This document shows, one piece after another, positions 52,532 to 61,023 of a DNA stretch of 64,000 bases (positions within the stretch are counted from its first letter, which is position 1; each line of letters begins with the position of its first letter). Where the stretch lies: NCBI RefSeq assembly GCF_002291445.1, contig NZ_CP014137.1, positions 3,100,001 to 3,164,000 of the forward strand, read 5' to 3'. The DNA comes from Brenneria goodwinii. Lineage in GTDB: Bacteria; Pseudomonadota; Gammaproteobacteria; Enterobacterales; Enterobacteriaceae. Position numbers and translations under genes: made by a program. The notes under the pieces are model-generated. The model worked only from the letters and a program-made list of their open reading frames with translations, ran no database searches and was not told the DNA's origin.

Positions 52532-54331
52532 TTATTTCTTTTTACCTGAGATCTCAGCGTGTTTTTCAACAATACGTTGACTCAGCATCTGTACCGTCGG
52601 GTATTGGAATAAATCCATAATTGATACAGGTGTAGAAAACTTGTTTTTTATTTCCCTATGTACCTTTGCCATCAACAGTGAATTACCGCCGGCATCAAAG
52701 AAATTATCCTTCGTAGATAGCTCTTTATTATTTAATACGGACTTCCAGACTGAAATTATTTTCTCTTCGACGTCTGCATTAATGTTGTTTTTTATTTCCT
52801 CCAAGACTCGCTCCTTTTTATTTTCGTATGAATGAAGGTTAGATTTATCTATCTTGCCATTAGGATGAACAGGCATTTTATCCAGTCGAATAAACCGGGT
52901 CGGCAGCATATAAAAGGGTAAGGACTTCGCCAGAGAGGTCTTAATTTCTTGGACATTCACAGACGACGGATGACGAGCGACATAAAATGCCGATAACGTC
53001 GGCATTTTATTTTGCGGATGCAGCTCCACAATAACCGCAGCATGCGATATCTGTGGTAATGCCTGTAAATGCGTTTCAATTTCCGCCAATTCAATTCGGT
53101 GACCGCGCACTTTTACCTGATCGTCAACCCGACCGATAAAAACCAGCACATCGTCATCAAGCCGCTTAACCAAATCACCCGTTCGGTACATTTTATCGCC
53201 GTTCCCATGGGAGAAGGGATCATGGACAAAACGCTCATTAGTCATCACCTCGGCATGCAAATATCCTTTGGCCAAAATATCCCCGCCCAGATAAAGCTCA
53301 CCACAGGCGCCTGCCGGAACGGGTTCAAGCGCTTCATTCAATACATAGGCGCGGGCGTGTGGGATCGGTCGACCGATGGGAACAATCCCTTCCCCTTGCC
53401 CGGCTAGACACGGCCAGTAACAGGCAAAAATCGTCGCTTCGGTTGGCCCGTAAAGGTTATGAATCTTTCCGGAAAACTGCCGGCTCAGATCGTCCACCAG
53501 GGTCTGCGGCAACGCTTCACCGCCGGAGAAAAGATGCCTTAAAGTCCGGCAATCTCCCACAACGTTCGCATCGGCGATGACACGTAACGCCGTGGGAACG
53601 AACTGCGCCACAGTGACCTGGTGGCGGCGGATAAAGTTTGCCATTAACTGGGGATCGTATTTCATTTCTTCATCGCTGAGCGCGCAGCTTGCGCCCACCA
53701 CCAACGGCCAAAATATTTCCCAGACCGAGACGTCAAAACTGAAGCTGGATTGGCTCAGGACTACGTCGTGCTGACGCAGATTGAATGCGGTCTGCATCCA
53801 TTCCAGGTACAGGACAACGGTGCGATGACTAACCATTACCCCTTTCGGCTTGCCGGTAGACCCAGAGGTATACATGACGTAGCAAAGGCGATTGTCACTA
53901 ACTTGCGGCAATTTCGGCGCGACGGGCTGAGTGAGATCCAGCCGCGTAATATCCAACCACTCGCAATCGGGCGATGCCGCATTCAACGTCTGTTCCGGTA
54001 CGCTGTCCGTAATAACCCATTTCGCGCCGGCATGGCTTATCATGTACGCAAGGCGTTTCACCGGATAATAAGGATCCAATGGTAAATAGCAGGCGCCAGC
54101 CTTTAATATCCCCAATAGGCTAATAACAAGATCTACACCTTTATTAAGGTAGACGCCAACAATATCCCCAGGACTGACCCCACGACTAATTAACTCCCCT
54201 GCTAATGCATCAGTATATTGATCTAGCTGTTTATAGGTCAGTACATTTTTTTCACACCTTAACGCGACCAAATTTGGCGTGCTATTACTTTGCTGCTTAA
54301 ATTTAGCATGAAGAATTTTTTCAGATGCCAC
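52532..54331 (-). CDS. NRPS A-PCP didomain protein
   Basis: This 599-aa protein has an adenylation domain (about 10-500; YVMYTSGSTGKPKGV, YRTGDLVKR, NGKIDK) and a peptidyl carrier domain (AGGNSL, Ser551). The A4 motif SFDVSVWEIFWP keeps the alpha-amino-binding Asp. My hand-read code D-V-W-Q-F-G-L-I-F is closest to published glutamine (DAWQFGLIDK) and somewhat to serine signatures. It has no C domain, so it must receive its partner from the C-terminal C domain of the upstream protein (54520-57621) and pass the dipeptide to the PKS KS. It lies 35 bp before the PKS gene. Confidence 0.93.
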   Translation of the reverse strand: MASEKILHAKFKQQSNSTPNLVALRCEKNVLTYKQLDQYTDALAGELISRGVSPGDIVGVYLNKGVDLVISLLGILKAGACYLPLDPYYPVKRLAYMISHAGAKWVITDSVPEQTLNAASPDCEWLDITRLDLTQPVAPKLPQVSDNRLCYVMYTSGSTGKPKGVMVSHRTVVLYLEWMQTAFNLRQHDVVLSQSSFSFDVSVWEIFWPLVVGASCALSDEEMKYDPQLMANFIRRHQVTVAQFVPTALRVIADANVVGDCRTLRHLFSGGEALPQTLVDDLSRQFSGKIHNLYGPTEATIFACYWPCLAGQGEGIVPIGRPIPHARAYVLNEALEPVPAGACGELYLGGDILAKGYLHAEVMTNERFVHDPFSHGNGDKMYRTGDLVKRLDDDVLVFIGRVDDQVKVRGHRIELAEIETHLQALPQISHAAVIVELHPQNKMPTLSAFYVARHPSSVNVQEIKTSLAKSLPFYMLPTRFIRLDKMPVHPNGKIDKSNLHSYENKKERVLEEIKNNINADVEEKIISVWKSVLNNKELSTKDNFFDAGGNSLLMAKVHREIKNKFSTPVSIMDLFQYPTVQMLSQRIVEKHAEISGKKK

Positions 54332-54380
54332 GATCTGGCCCTCTAATTTACATTAAAAGATGTATTTACGATTTTTATTA

Positions 54381-54508
54381 AATACTCTAGATAATTCGAA
54401 TTTGCAGAAAGGCCGCGAGCAAGAGAATCCCGACGAACTTACACAGGTAAGTAATTAGGATGAGTGAGCGCGCCAACGCATTAGCAACTTGAAGTATGAC
54501 GAGTATAA
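54381..54508. repeat. Enterobacterial palindromic repeat (MITE-like), complete copy
   Basis: About 128 bp with imperfect inverted ends: AATACTCTAGATAATTCGAA on the left and, reading the other strand from the right, TATACTCGTCATACTTCAAG. The inner part (GCTCACTCATCCTAATTACT, TGTAAGTTCGTCGGGATTCT on the minus strand) matches a repeat family common between genes in Pectobacterium, Serratia and Yersinia relatives. It sits between two NRPS genes of one operon, so it is transcribed. Confidence 0.75.
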
Positions 54509-54519
54509 ATTAATTATTT

Positions 54520-57500
54520 TTACTGAGTCATTTTAGTAATTAACATAATATACTCGTCAGAAAGGCATTTAATTTCTTCTGCGCTAAATGCTTTTTTATG
54601 ATAATTGAAGCAGATTTTCAGACTATCTCCCTCATTGACAGATAATGTCAAATCCACTTTGGCTAGAGAAGACTCAATCGGGTTAACTTGAATCTCAATC
54701 TCATCAATCTTAACCATTGCAGGCATCGCGGCTAAATAATTAAAACAGACCGGCGCGTAAAGTATTTCGTCCCAGCCATAAGTACGAATATCGCTATGCA
54801 GAACGTCATAAGGAAGCGTCTGATTATCCAAAATTCCGTACATTCTGTTTCGACAATGCGCAAGCAAAGTATCAATATCATCGTCAGGATCGATCTTGTC
54901 GTAATACGTCACGCGATTAACAAAACAACCCAGCAACGCCGTTTCTTCGTAAAGCATGCGATTGGATACTGGAATACCAATAGGTACATGTCGATAGCGC
55001 GTGCAAGTATTCAGCAACAGATTAAATGCCGTCAGCATGCAAACAAACACCGTGGTTTGATGATTTTTAGCAAAGACCCTGAGCGAGTGCGTCAATTCTT
55101 CTGGCACGGCGCACCACAGATTTTCACCTTCCTGATCGTCCCGGAGAGCAAACAGAGCAGCATCGGCGCCGTTATGCACGTATTCTGCTAAAGTGTGCAG
55201 CCAAAACTGTCTTTCCTGCGGGTAGCGCACCGGCTCAATGAATTGCTGCTGCCAGTGGCGATACTGCTGATAGCTTTTTCCTTGACCGAGCTTAAAATGA
55301 CGATCGCCCGCGCGATAGGCTCGTACGTAATGAATAAACTGCTGGAAAAATAACTCGATAGAGTCATGATCGAACACGGTATGATGCACCTGCACCAATA
55401 GAATATGCTGATGATCCGTTGGGGAAAATAACCTGATAAAAATTAATGGATTGCGTTCCACATCCATCTCTGGCGACCCGGCCGTTTCCAGTAGCGTCTC
55501 ATCGTTCACCTCGCCAGAGACGAACACGTTGGCATGACATTGCTGACGTATAATGTTTAAAGCAGAAGTGGGATATGCACCCTCACGGCAACTGATGCTA
55601 TCAAGATCAAATCGGCTACGCAGCACCGGATTATTTTCCAAAATTTGCTGAATACACCATTCCAACTCCGCAATATGTAACGGCCCACGCAGCGTTAAAC
55701 GAAATGCAATCTGATAGGTTCTTGGATCAGGGCTGATTTGATCCAAGGTCAAAAAATAACGTTGTTCACTCGAAAGGGACGCCGTTTCTGTGCCGTCATC
55801 AGAGAAAGCCGGCGCTTCATCGTTGGCGTAGTAAGGCACGATAAATGATAAGAGATGAGGTGTGGCATTATGGAAAAACAAAGAATAATCGATATCACTG
55901 AACAACCTGCGCCGAATTATCTGCCTGGCCTGAATAACCTGCAACGAACTACCACCGAGATCAAAGAAATTATCATCGGCGCCTAAATCGCGAAATCCCA
56001 GTACATCCTGAAATATATCAATCAATTCCTGCTCAAGTTCATTAGCTGGCTGACGAGGAGCATAACTCAGCGCCGGCCGCACAGGACAAGGTAAGGGCAG
56101 GCGCTTAAGATCCAATTTTCCATTGGGCAGCTTTGGTAATGTTTCAATGAAGATAAAGTGCGAAGGGATCATCGTCGCAGGTAGCTGCGGCTGCAAAAAA
56201 TTCCTGATTTCATTGGCTGAAATAAATGAATCCGAGGAGACCAGGTAAGCACTCAATCGTGTAGAGCCGGTATCTTCATTAATCGGCCGAACCAAGGCCT
56301 GACTAATTCTGGCGTCCTCACGCAAGGCGATTTCAATCTCTTCTGGATTAATACGCACCCCATTTATCTTGATCTGGCGATCAAGACGCCCCTGATAGAC
56401 AATCTCACCGCATGAATTGAATTTTCCCAGATCGCCCGTACGGTGGCCGCGATAGCATACATTTTCGCTTTCATATGTGAAAAAACGTTGCTGAGTCAAA
56501 ACATCACGATTGATGTAACCTCGAGCGACCCCCTCCCCTACAATGCAGATTTCCCCGCTTTGTCCAGCGCTGACCGGTATCAAATTCTCATCAACAATGA
56601 GTATTTTGCTGCCTCGCAAAGCTTTCCCCAAGGTAACCGCTTTCTGTTTTTCCATGCGGGCAAAAGAACCGTTAGCCGTCGCTTCTGTAGGACCGTAAAG
56701 GTTATACACCTTCGCATCCGGGCATTGTTCAAAAGTCCGTTCCTTGAGATCAAAAGGGACAGGCTCACCGGAAAGAAATACGGTTCCAGGCAGGCGTAAG
56801 GCGCCGCCGCTCTCACGATGATAACGCAGCAATTCATCCCATACGGTCGGAACACAATAGAGCGCTCCCGACGGATGTTTCCCATACCACGCCAGTAATT
56901 TCTCAGGTTCATGCAAACTGTTAGCCGGCAAAATATGTAACGTATCGCCACGCAGCAGAGGAGCATAAAGCTGTGTAACCGCCGCGGCAAAACTCAAGGT
57001 GGAAGTCAACGGCAATACGGCCTGGGTTTCTGGCCAAAGATCTTGATTGAACCAATCCAGGTAATAACTCAGATTGCGGTGTTCTATAGCAACCCCTTTC
57101 GGCGTCCCGGTTGAACCCGAAGTGTACAAAACATAAGCAAGATCGCTTGCTTGCACCGCGGGCAGAGTGACGGTTGGCGCCTCATCCGGATAATGGATGT
57201 CTTCCAAAGCCAACGTAGAGGGAAATAGTTTTTCGATCCCCGTCTTGTTGATGACAGAATGCGTGGTGAGCAGTAAAAAGGCGGCAGCATCATCAAGGAT
57301 TTTGGCTATCCTCTCATTCGGCATAAAGTGAGATAAGGGGATGTAGGTGTAGCCCGCCTTGAGAATGGCCAGCAGCACGACAGGCATCATCAGGCCAGGC
57401 TCCAGATAGACGGCTACTTTTCCTCGAGAATATTCAGGATAGGAAGCTAACAGATAGCCCGCCAATAGGTTAGATTGATGCTCTAATTGACCATAACTCA

Positions 57501-57621
57501 ACGTTTGTCCACAAAAAATAGCGGCGGTTTTATCCGGTTGTTGAATTGACCATGCTGAAATAATCTCAAAAATAGGTTCTCGATAGTTGTTACTATTAGC
57601 AATCATATCTATATTTTTCAT
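54520..57621 (-). CDS. NRPS initiation protein A-PCP-C
   Basis: This 1033-aa protein has an adenylation domain (about 15-520; YVLYTSGSTGTPKGV, YRGHRTGDLGK, NGKLDLKRL), a carrier domain (LGGSS, Ser558) and a C-terminal condensation domain (about 615-1030) with HHTVFD (His746, His747, Asp751; the usual Gly is His752). The A4 segment LSFAAAVTQLYAPLL puts Ala at the Asp235 position, so the starter may lack a normal alpha-amino group. Hand-derived code A-A-T-Y-F-S-L-A-N. No strong ribosome-binding site precedes ATG 57621; a 16-codon mini-frame overlaps it. First gene of the operon. Confidence 0.92.
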   Translation of the reverse strand: MKNIDMIANSNNYREPIFEIISAWSIQQPDKTAAIFCGQTLSYGQLEHQSNLLAGYLLASYPEYSRGKVAVYLEPGLMMPVVLLAILKAGYTYIPLSHFMPNERIAKILDDAAAFLLLTTHSVINKTGIEKLFPSTLALEDIHYPDEAPTVTLPAVQASDLAYVLYTSGSTGTPKGVAIEHRNLSYYLDWFNQDLWPETQAVLPLTSTLSFAAAVTQLYAPLLRGDTLHILPANSLHEPEKLLAWYGKHPSGALYCVPTVWDELLRYHRESGGALRLPGTVFLSGEPVPFDLKERTFEQCPDAKVYNLYGPTEATANGSFARMEKQKAVTLGKALRGSKILIVDENLIPVSAGQSGEICIVGEGVARGYINRDVLTQQRFFTYESENVCYRGHRTGDLGKFNSCGEIVYQGRLDRQIKINGVRINPEEIEIALREDARISQALVRPINEDTGSTRLSAYLVSSDSFISANEIRNFLQPQLPATMIPSHFIFIETLPKLPNGKLDLKRLPLPCPVRPALSYAPRQPANELEQELIDIFQDVLGFRDLGADDNFFDLGGSSLQVIQARQIIRRRLFSDIDYSLFFHNATPHLLSFIVPYYANDEAPAFSDDGTETASLSSEQRYFLTLDQISPDPRTYQIAFRLTLRGPLHIAELEWCIQQILENNPVLRSRFDLDSISCREGAYPTSALNIIRQQCHANVFVSGEVNDETLLETAGSPEMDVERNPLIFIRLFSPTDHQHILLVQVHHTVFDHDSIELFFQQFIHYVRAYRAGDRHFKLGQGKSYQQYRHWQQQFIEPVRYPQERQFWLHTLAEYVHNGADAALFALRDDQEGENLWCAVPEELTHSLRVFAKNHQTTVFVCMLTAFNLLLNTCTRYRHVPIGIPVSNRMLYEETALLGCFVNRVTYYDKIDPDDDIDTLLAHCRNRMYGILDNQTLPYDVLHSDIRTYGWDEILYAPVCFNYLAAMPAMVKIDEIEIQVNPIESSLAKVDLTLSVNEGDSLKICFNYHKKAFSAEEIKCLSDEYIMLITKMTQ

Positions 57622-58062
57622 CCATGTTTTTCATCCATATTTTCATCAGTCCTCTGTCGTTATAAAAACCGCAGAAAACCAAGAAAACAAAACAGAAAAC
57701 ACATTTATTAGAAATAATAATCACAGCTAAAACTCAGTTCACAAAATAGCCGCTTAATAAATTAATTTTGATTATAAAAATAATGAGAGGCTAATAACAA
57801 AAGAGCAAAAATCAAAATGATTCCAAATGTAAATCATAGATAATTCTCTAAAAAAACCTTGTCCAAAAAAAACACAAAATAAAAAATAACCAAATGATTT
57901 ATTTACAGAAAAATCAAAAAAATCACCAATACAAAATCCGTTACAAATAATCATTTAATATGATCATTTAAAGGGGAGTGAATTGTAAAATAAAAAGGAC
58001 TTACTACAGGATTTAAATAACTATTATGAAGAGATAATTATGAGCCAGATCATAGTCGGTAA
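57622..58062. promoter_or_regulatory. AT-rich leader/promoter region of the NRPS/PKS operon
   Basis: About 440 bp of strikingly A/T-rich DNA upstream of the first NRPS gene. It must contain the operon promoter, but many equally poor -10-like hexamers prevent a choice. On the minus strand AGAGGA (57650-57655) precedes a 16-codon frame (MKIWMKNMDEKYRYDC) that starts at 57646 and overlaps the NRPS start codon. The composition is what xenogeneic silencers such as H-NS bind. Confidence 0.55.
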
Positions 58063-58227
58063 GTTTCAATATTGCAGGATTTCCCTCGCCTATCGGTAGA
58101 TATCGATCTGGTTTATAAGACCTTCATGGACCGTGATACCGATCTCGCTGCCATCGACGATGCATTGATGCGTATTACTGAATCGCTGAACAGCAGACCG
58201 GGGATCACCGCTATCCGGGACATGTAG
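58063..58227 (+). pseudogene. Fragment of AbiEii/AbiGii-type nucleotidyltransferase toxin
   Basis: Fifty-four codons read VSILQDFPRLSVDIDLVYKT then DRDTDLAAIDDALMRITESL. FPRLSVDIDLVY is the nucleotidyltransferase motif of the AbiEii abortive-infection toxin family (the paired Asp residues bind metal). The frame opens after a TAA, has no start codon and stops after about 50 residues, where intact toxins have about 250-300. It is thus a remnant of a type IV toxin-antitoxin / phage-defence gene. Confidence 0.75.
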
Positions 58228-58491
58228 ACTGGAGGTTCCGCTGGCAGTCGGAATGGCAAAGGCAGCGCCCACTCTCTGACGGTATTTCTCAGCGAACTCT
58301 TTCACCACGGCTTCCGGAGATTGCTGTACCGAAATCATCATCTGGAATAGATCTTCCTTCGTGATGTTCGGAAAAATAGTTTTGCGATTAGCTTGGGGAA
58401 TGACTGGCGATGATCCATCCACTGCCAATTTATGGTTAACTACGCTACCATCTGGCATAGCCAACGGTGTCATGATGAAGTCTGTCTTCAT
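58228..58491 (-). pseudogene. N-terminal fragment of a DegT/DnrJ/EryC1-type aminotransferase
   Basis: From ATG 58491 the frame reads MKTDFIMTPLAMPDGSVVNH, LAVDGSSPVIPQANRKTIFP, ITKEDLF, then EFAEKYRQRVGAAF and SGTSSLHV. This is the typical N-terminus of a PLP-dependent sugar aminotransferase (LA-DG-PV-P ... EFE--F---G ... SGTSSLH). Similarity ends at about residue 90, where the frame runs into the AbiEii remnant on the other strand, so the gene lost most of its catalytic domain, including the PLP Lys. The open frame continues to 58090 by chance. Confidence 0.7.
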
Positions 58492-59065
58492 TTATTTAAC
58501 CCCATGTTAATAAGCGCCATTTTGATGCATGCGCCAACAAGTGGACTTAAGCGGAAGTTAAACTGCAATCTGGGTTGAATTTCTCTCTCTGTTTCTTGTT
58601 GAGTCCACATAGTGCGTAAGTCAAAAGCACCGAATATTTATAATCGCTCAGCCTTTTTGTAAACAGTCTCATTATTAGTCAATAACACCGCACAAGGACC
58701 AAACCCCATAGCGGTGAAATCTACCAGCGTTACAATCTCATCATTACGAGCGACAGTTTTCAGGTCGGCCAAATTTTCCCAACGAGTATTGTGTAATAAA
58801 AAACTGATAGGGCAATCATCCGTCCCCAATGCTGACGAGACAATTCGCCAAGCACCGATGCGGAACTGAACCGTAACGTATGGTTATTCCGGGTGGTATT
58901 CAGTGGTCTTCGTCAGACACTCCCATCAAATCTCCAACGTCACCATCAACATCAACGGCTCCATCGGCGAAGGCTCGCCTCCCACCCGCAGATAAAATTC
59001 CCGCGCCGCATCAGACAGCGCTCACGCCAACATTCCGCGTACCGACCGTTATGCCAAAAACAAGA
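58492..59065. other. Degenerate region between island remnants and ugd
   Basis: No intact gene is seen. A minus-strand frame at 58638-58878 (read-through: RIGAWRIVSSALGTDDCPIS, then VTLVDFTAMGFGPCAVLLTN, ending KKAERL) looks protein-like but has no start codon context and I cannot name it. On the plus strand 58870-58998 encodes an open tail (GWYSVVFVRHSHQISNVTIN, GSIGEGSPPTRR). Both look like gene fragments at the decayed end of the island. Confidence 0.5.
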
Positions 59066-60232
59066 TCAATCGGCGCCAAACAGATCGCGGGTATAGACTC
59101 TGTCGGCCACATCGGACAATTCTTCCGCCATGCGGTTAGAGATAATCATGTCCGCCACTTGCTTAAATTCCGCCAGATCATTGATCACTCGCGAACGGAA
59201 AAAGCGATCTTCCTGCAGCACCGGCTCATAAACGACAACTTCGACGCCTTTCTCTTTGATCCGTTTCATTACCCCCTGAATCGCTGAAGCCCTGAAATTA
59301 TCCGAGCCGCTTTTCATTACCAGACGATAAACGCCGACAACTTTAGGGTTACGTTTGAGAACAGATTCGGCGATAAAATCTTTCCTTGTGCGATTGGCAT
59401 CAACAATAGCGCTGATTAATTTATTGGGAACATTGGTATAATTGGCCAGCAACTGTTTCGTGTCTTTAGGCAGGCAATAACCGCCATAGCCAAACGATGG
59501 GTTATTGTAATGTTTACCGATGCGCGGATCTAATCCAACGCCTTCGATAATCTGTTTGCTATTCAGGCAATGAATCTGCGCATAACTATCCAGCTCATTA
59601 AAATAGGCCACACGCATCGCCAAATAGGTATTGGCAAATAATTTAATGGCCTCGGCCTCCGTTGAGTGGGTAAAGAGCACCGGCACCTCTTTTTTTATCG
59701 CGCCCTGCAATAATAATGAAGCAAATTGAGATGCGCGGGCGGAGCATTCCCCGATAACGATACGCGACGGATAAAGATTATCGTATAAGGCTTTTCCTTC
59801 ACGTAAAAATTCAGGAGAGAAAATAATATTGCTGAAATGATACTTATCACGCAACTGGTTAGTATAACCAACCGGTACGGTTGATTTTATCACGATTACC
59901 GCATCTGGATTAATCTTCATGATATCCTGGATAACCGACTCGACCGACTGCGTATTAAAATAATTCGTTTGGGGATCGTAGTCGGTCGGCGTAGCGACAA
60001 TAATAAATTTTGCATCGCTATAAGCGAACGCTTTATCTGTCGTGGCCTGAAAGTTTAGCTTTTTATTTAATAAAAAATCCTCAATCTCCTTATCAACGAT
60101 AGGCGATAATTTATCGTTGAGAAGATGCACTTTTTTTTCATCGATATCCAAAGCCACGACATCGTTATGTTGCGCCAGTAAAACGGCATTGGACAGACCA
60201 ACGTATCCCGTTCCTGCAATTGCTATTTTCAT
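59066..60232 (-). CDS. ugd: UDP-glucose 6-dehydrogenase
   Basis: This 388-aa enzyme oxidises UDP-glucose to UDP-glucuronate with two NAD+. The Rossmann start MKIAIAGTGYVGLSNAVLL, the substrate loop FSPEFLREGKALYDNLYPSR and the catalytic Cys in FGYGGYCLPKDTKQLL are intact, and the length equals E. coli Ugd. It lies 81 bp downstream of arnF on the same strand, so the precursor of the Ara4N pathway is encoded next to the genes that consume it. It is probably part of, or coregulated with, the arn operon. Confidence 0.97.
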   Translation of the reverse strand: MKIAIAGTGYVGLSNAVLLAQHNDVVALDIDEKKVHLLNDKLSPIVDKEIEDFLLNKKLNFQATTDKAFAYSDAKFIIVATPTDYDPQTNYFNTQSVESVIQDIMKINPDAVIVIKSTVPVGYTNQLRDKYHFSNIIFSPEFLREGKALYDNLYPSRIVIGECSARASQFASLLLQGAIKKEVPVLFTHSTEAEAIKLFANTYLAMRVAYFNELDSYAQIHCLNSKQIIEGVGLDPRIGKHYNNPSFGYGGYCLPKDTKQLLANYTNVPNKLISAIVDANRTRKDFIAESVLKRNPKVVGVYRLVMKSGSDNFRASAIQGVMKRIKEKGVEVVVYEPVLQEDRFFRSRVINDLAEFKQVADMIISNRMAEELSDVADRVYTRDLFGAD

Positions 60233-60313
60233 TTTTTAACCATCAAGATTGTATTTTAGCGCTGAGTCAGACGTCCGCCGCTAGCGGGTAACATCGCGTT
60301 TTACCGCGTGCCG

Positions 60314-60694
60314 TCACGAATCAGGTTTACCTGGCCGAACGCACATGCACAGCAGGCCCAGCAAGATCAGCACGACGCCGGCCAGCGCCCCCGGATGAAA
60401 GGGTTCGGCAAATGCGGGCAACAGAATGGCCAGCATCCACACCAGCACATAACTCAGGCTGAGCACCGGGTAGGCGCGGCTAAGCGGCAGCCGCCGTAAA
60501 GCGAGCAGCCAGCACAGCATGGAAAGCCCGTAGGCGATTAATCCCCCGCACAGAACCAGAGCAGGCCGCAGCGAAATGCTCCGCCACTCGGCGATGGCAT
60601 CCACGCCCGGCAGTTGCACCATGGCCCAGCGCAGCATCAATTGGGCCGCCGTAACCAACATGACGCTGCACAGCGCCTGCCCATATCCCTTCAT
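60314..60694 (-). CDS. arnF: Undecaprenyl-phosphate-Ara4N flippase subunit ArnF
   Basis: This is a 126-aa small multidrug resistance-like membrane protein with four hydrophobic segments (ALCSVMLVTAAQLMLRWAMV, LVLCGGLIAYGLSMLCWLLA, LSLSYVLVWMLAILLPAF, LAGVVLILLGLLCMCV). Start at ATG 60694 (MKGYGQALCSVML); it overlaps the arnE stop by 4 nt. With ArnE it flips undecaprenyl-phosphate-linked aminoarabinose to the periplasmic face. Confidence 0.92.
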   Translation of the reverse strand: MKGYGQALCSVMLVTAAQLMLRWAMVQLPGVDAIAEWRSISLRPALVLCGGLIAYGLSMLCWLLALRRLPLSRAYPVLSLSYVLVWMLAILLPAFAEPFHPGALAGVVLILLGLLCMCVRPGKPDS

Positions 60695-61023
60695 GCGTAA
60701 CTCCCGATCACCGCCACGCCCGCCACAATCAGCAATGTGCCAAGCCACTGCAGACGAGACATTTTTTCACGCCAGAAGAGTCTGGCCGCCAGGGCCACCA
60801 GAATAAAGTTGATGCTCAGCATCGGATACGCCAGGCTTACCGGCAGACGCTGCAGCACCAGCAGCCATGTCGCCATGCCGCAGCCCAGAAAAGCCAGGCT
60901 GACCAGCAGCCAGCCGGTCAACGACGCGCGCTTCGCCTGGCGCGCCGCCTGTTTCTGGCACATCTGACCGGCGCAGCTCAACAGGCTGGTTAGCAGCAGC
61001 ACAAGGAGCAGACTCAGCTTCAT
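60691..61023 (-). CDS. arnE: Undecaprenyl-phosphate-Ara4N flippase subunit ArnE
   Basis: This 110-aa four-TM EmrE-like protein (MKLSLLLVLLLTSLLSCAGQ, WLLVSLAFLGCGMATWLLVL, LSINFILVALAARLFW, WLGTLLIVAGVAVIGSYA) overlaps arnT and arnF by 4 nt each. It acts as a heterodimer with ArnF in the inner membrane. The family call follows from sequence and position. Confidence 0.93.
   Translation of the reverse strand: MKLSLLLVLLLTSLLSCAGQMCQKQAARQAKRASLTGWLLVSLAFLGCGMATWLLVLQRLPVSLAYPMLSINFILVALAARLFWREKMSRLQWLGTLLIVAGVAVIGSYA

Noticed and set aside
58090..58227. C-terminal 45 residues of the minus-strand frame that includes the DegT fragment
   Set aside because: This part is antisense to the AbiEii remnant, whose motif is clear; it does not resemble an aminotransferase.
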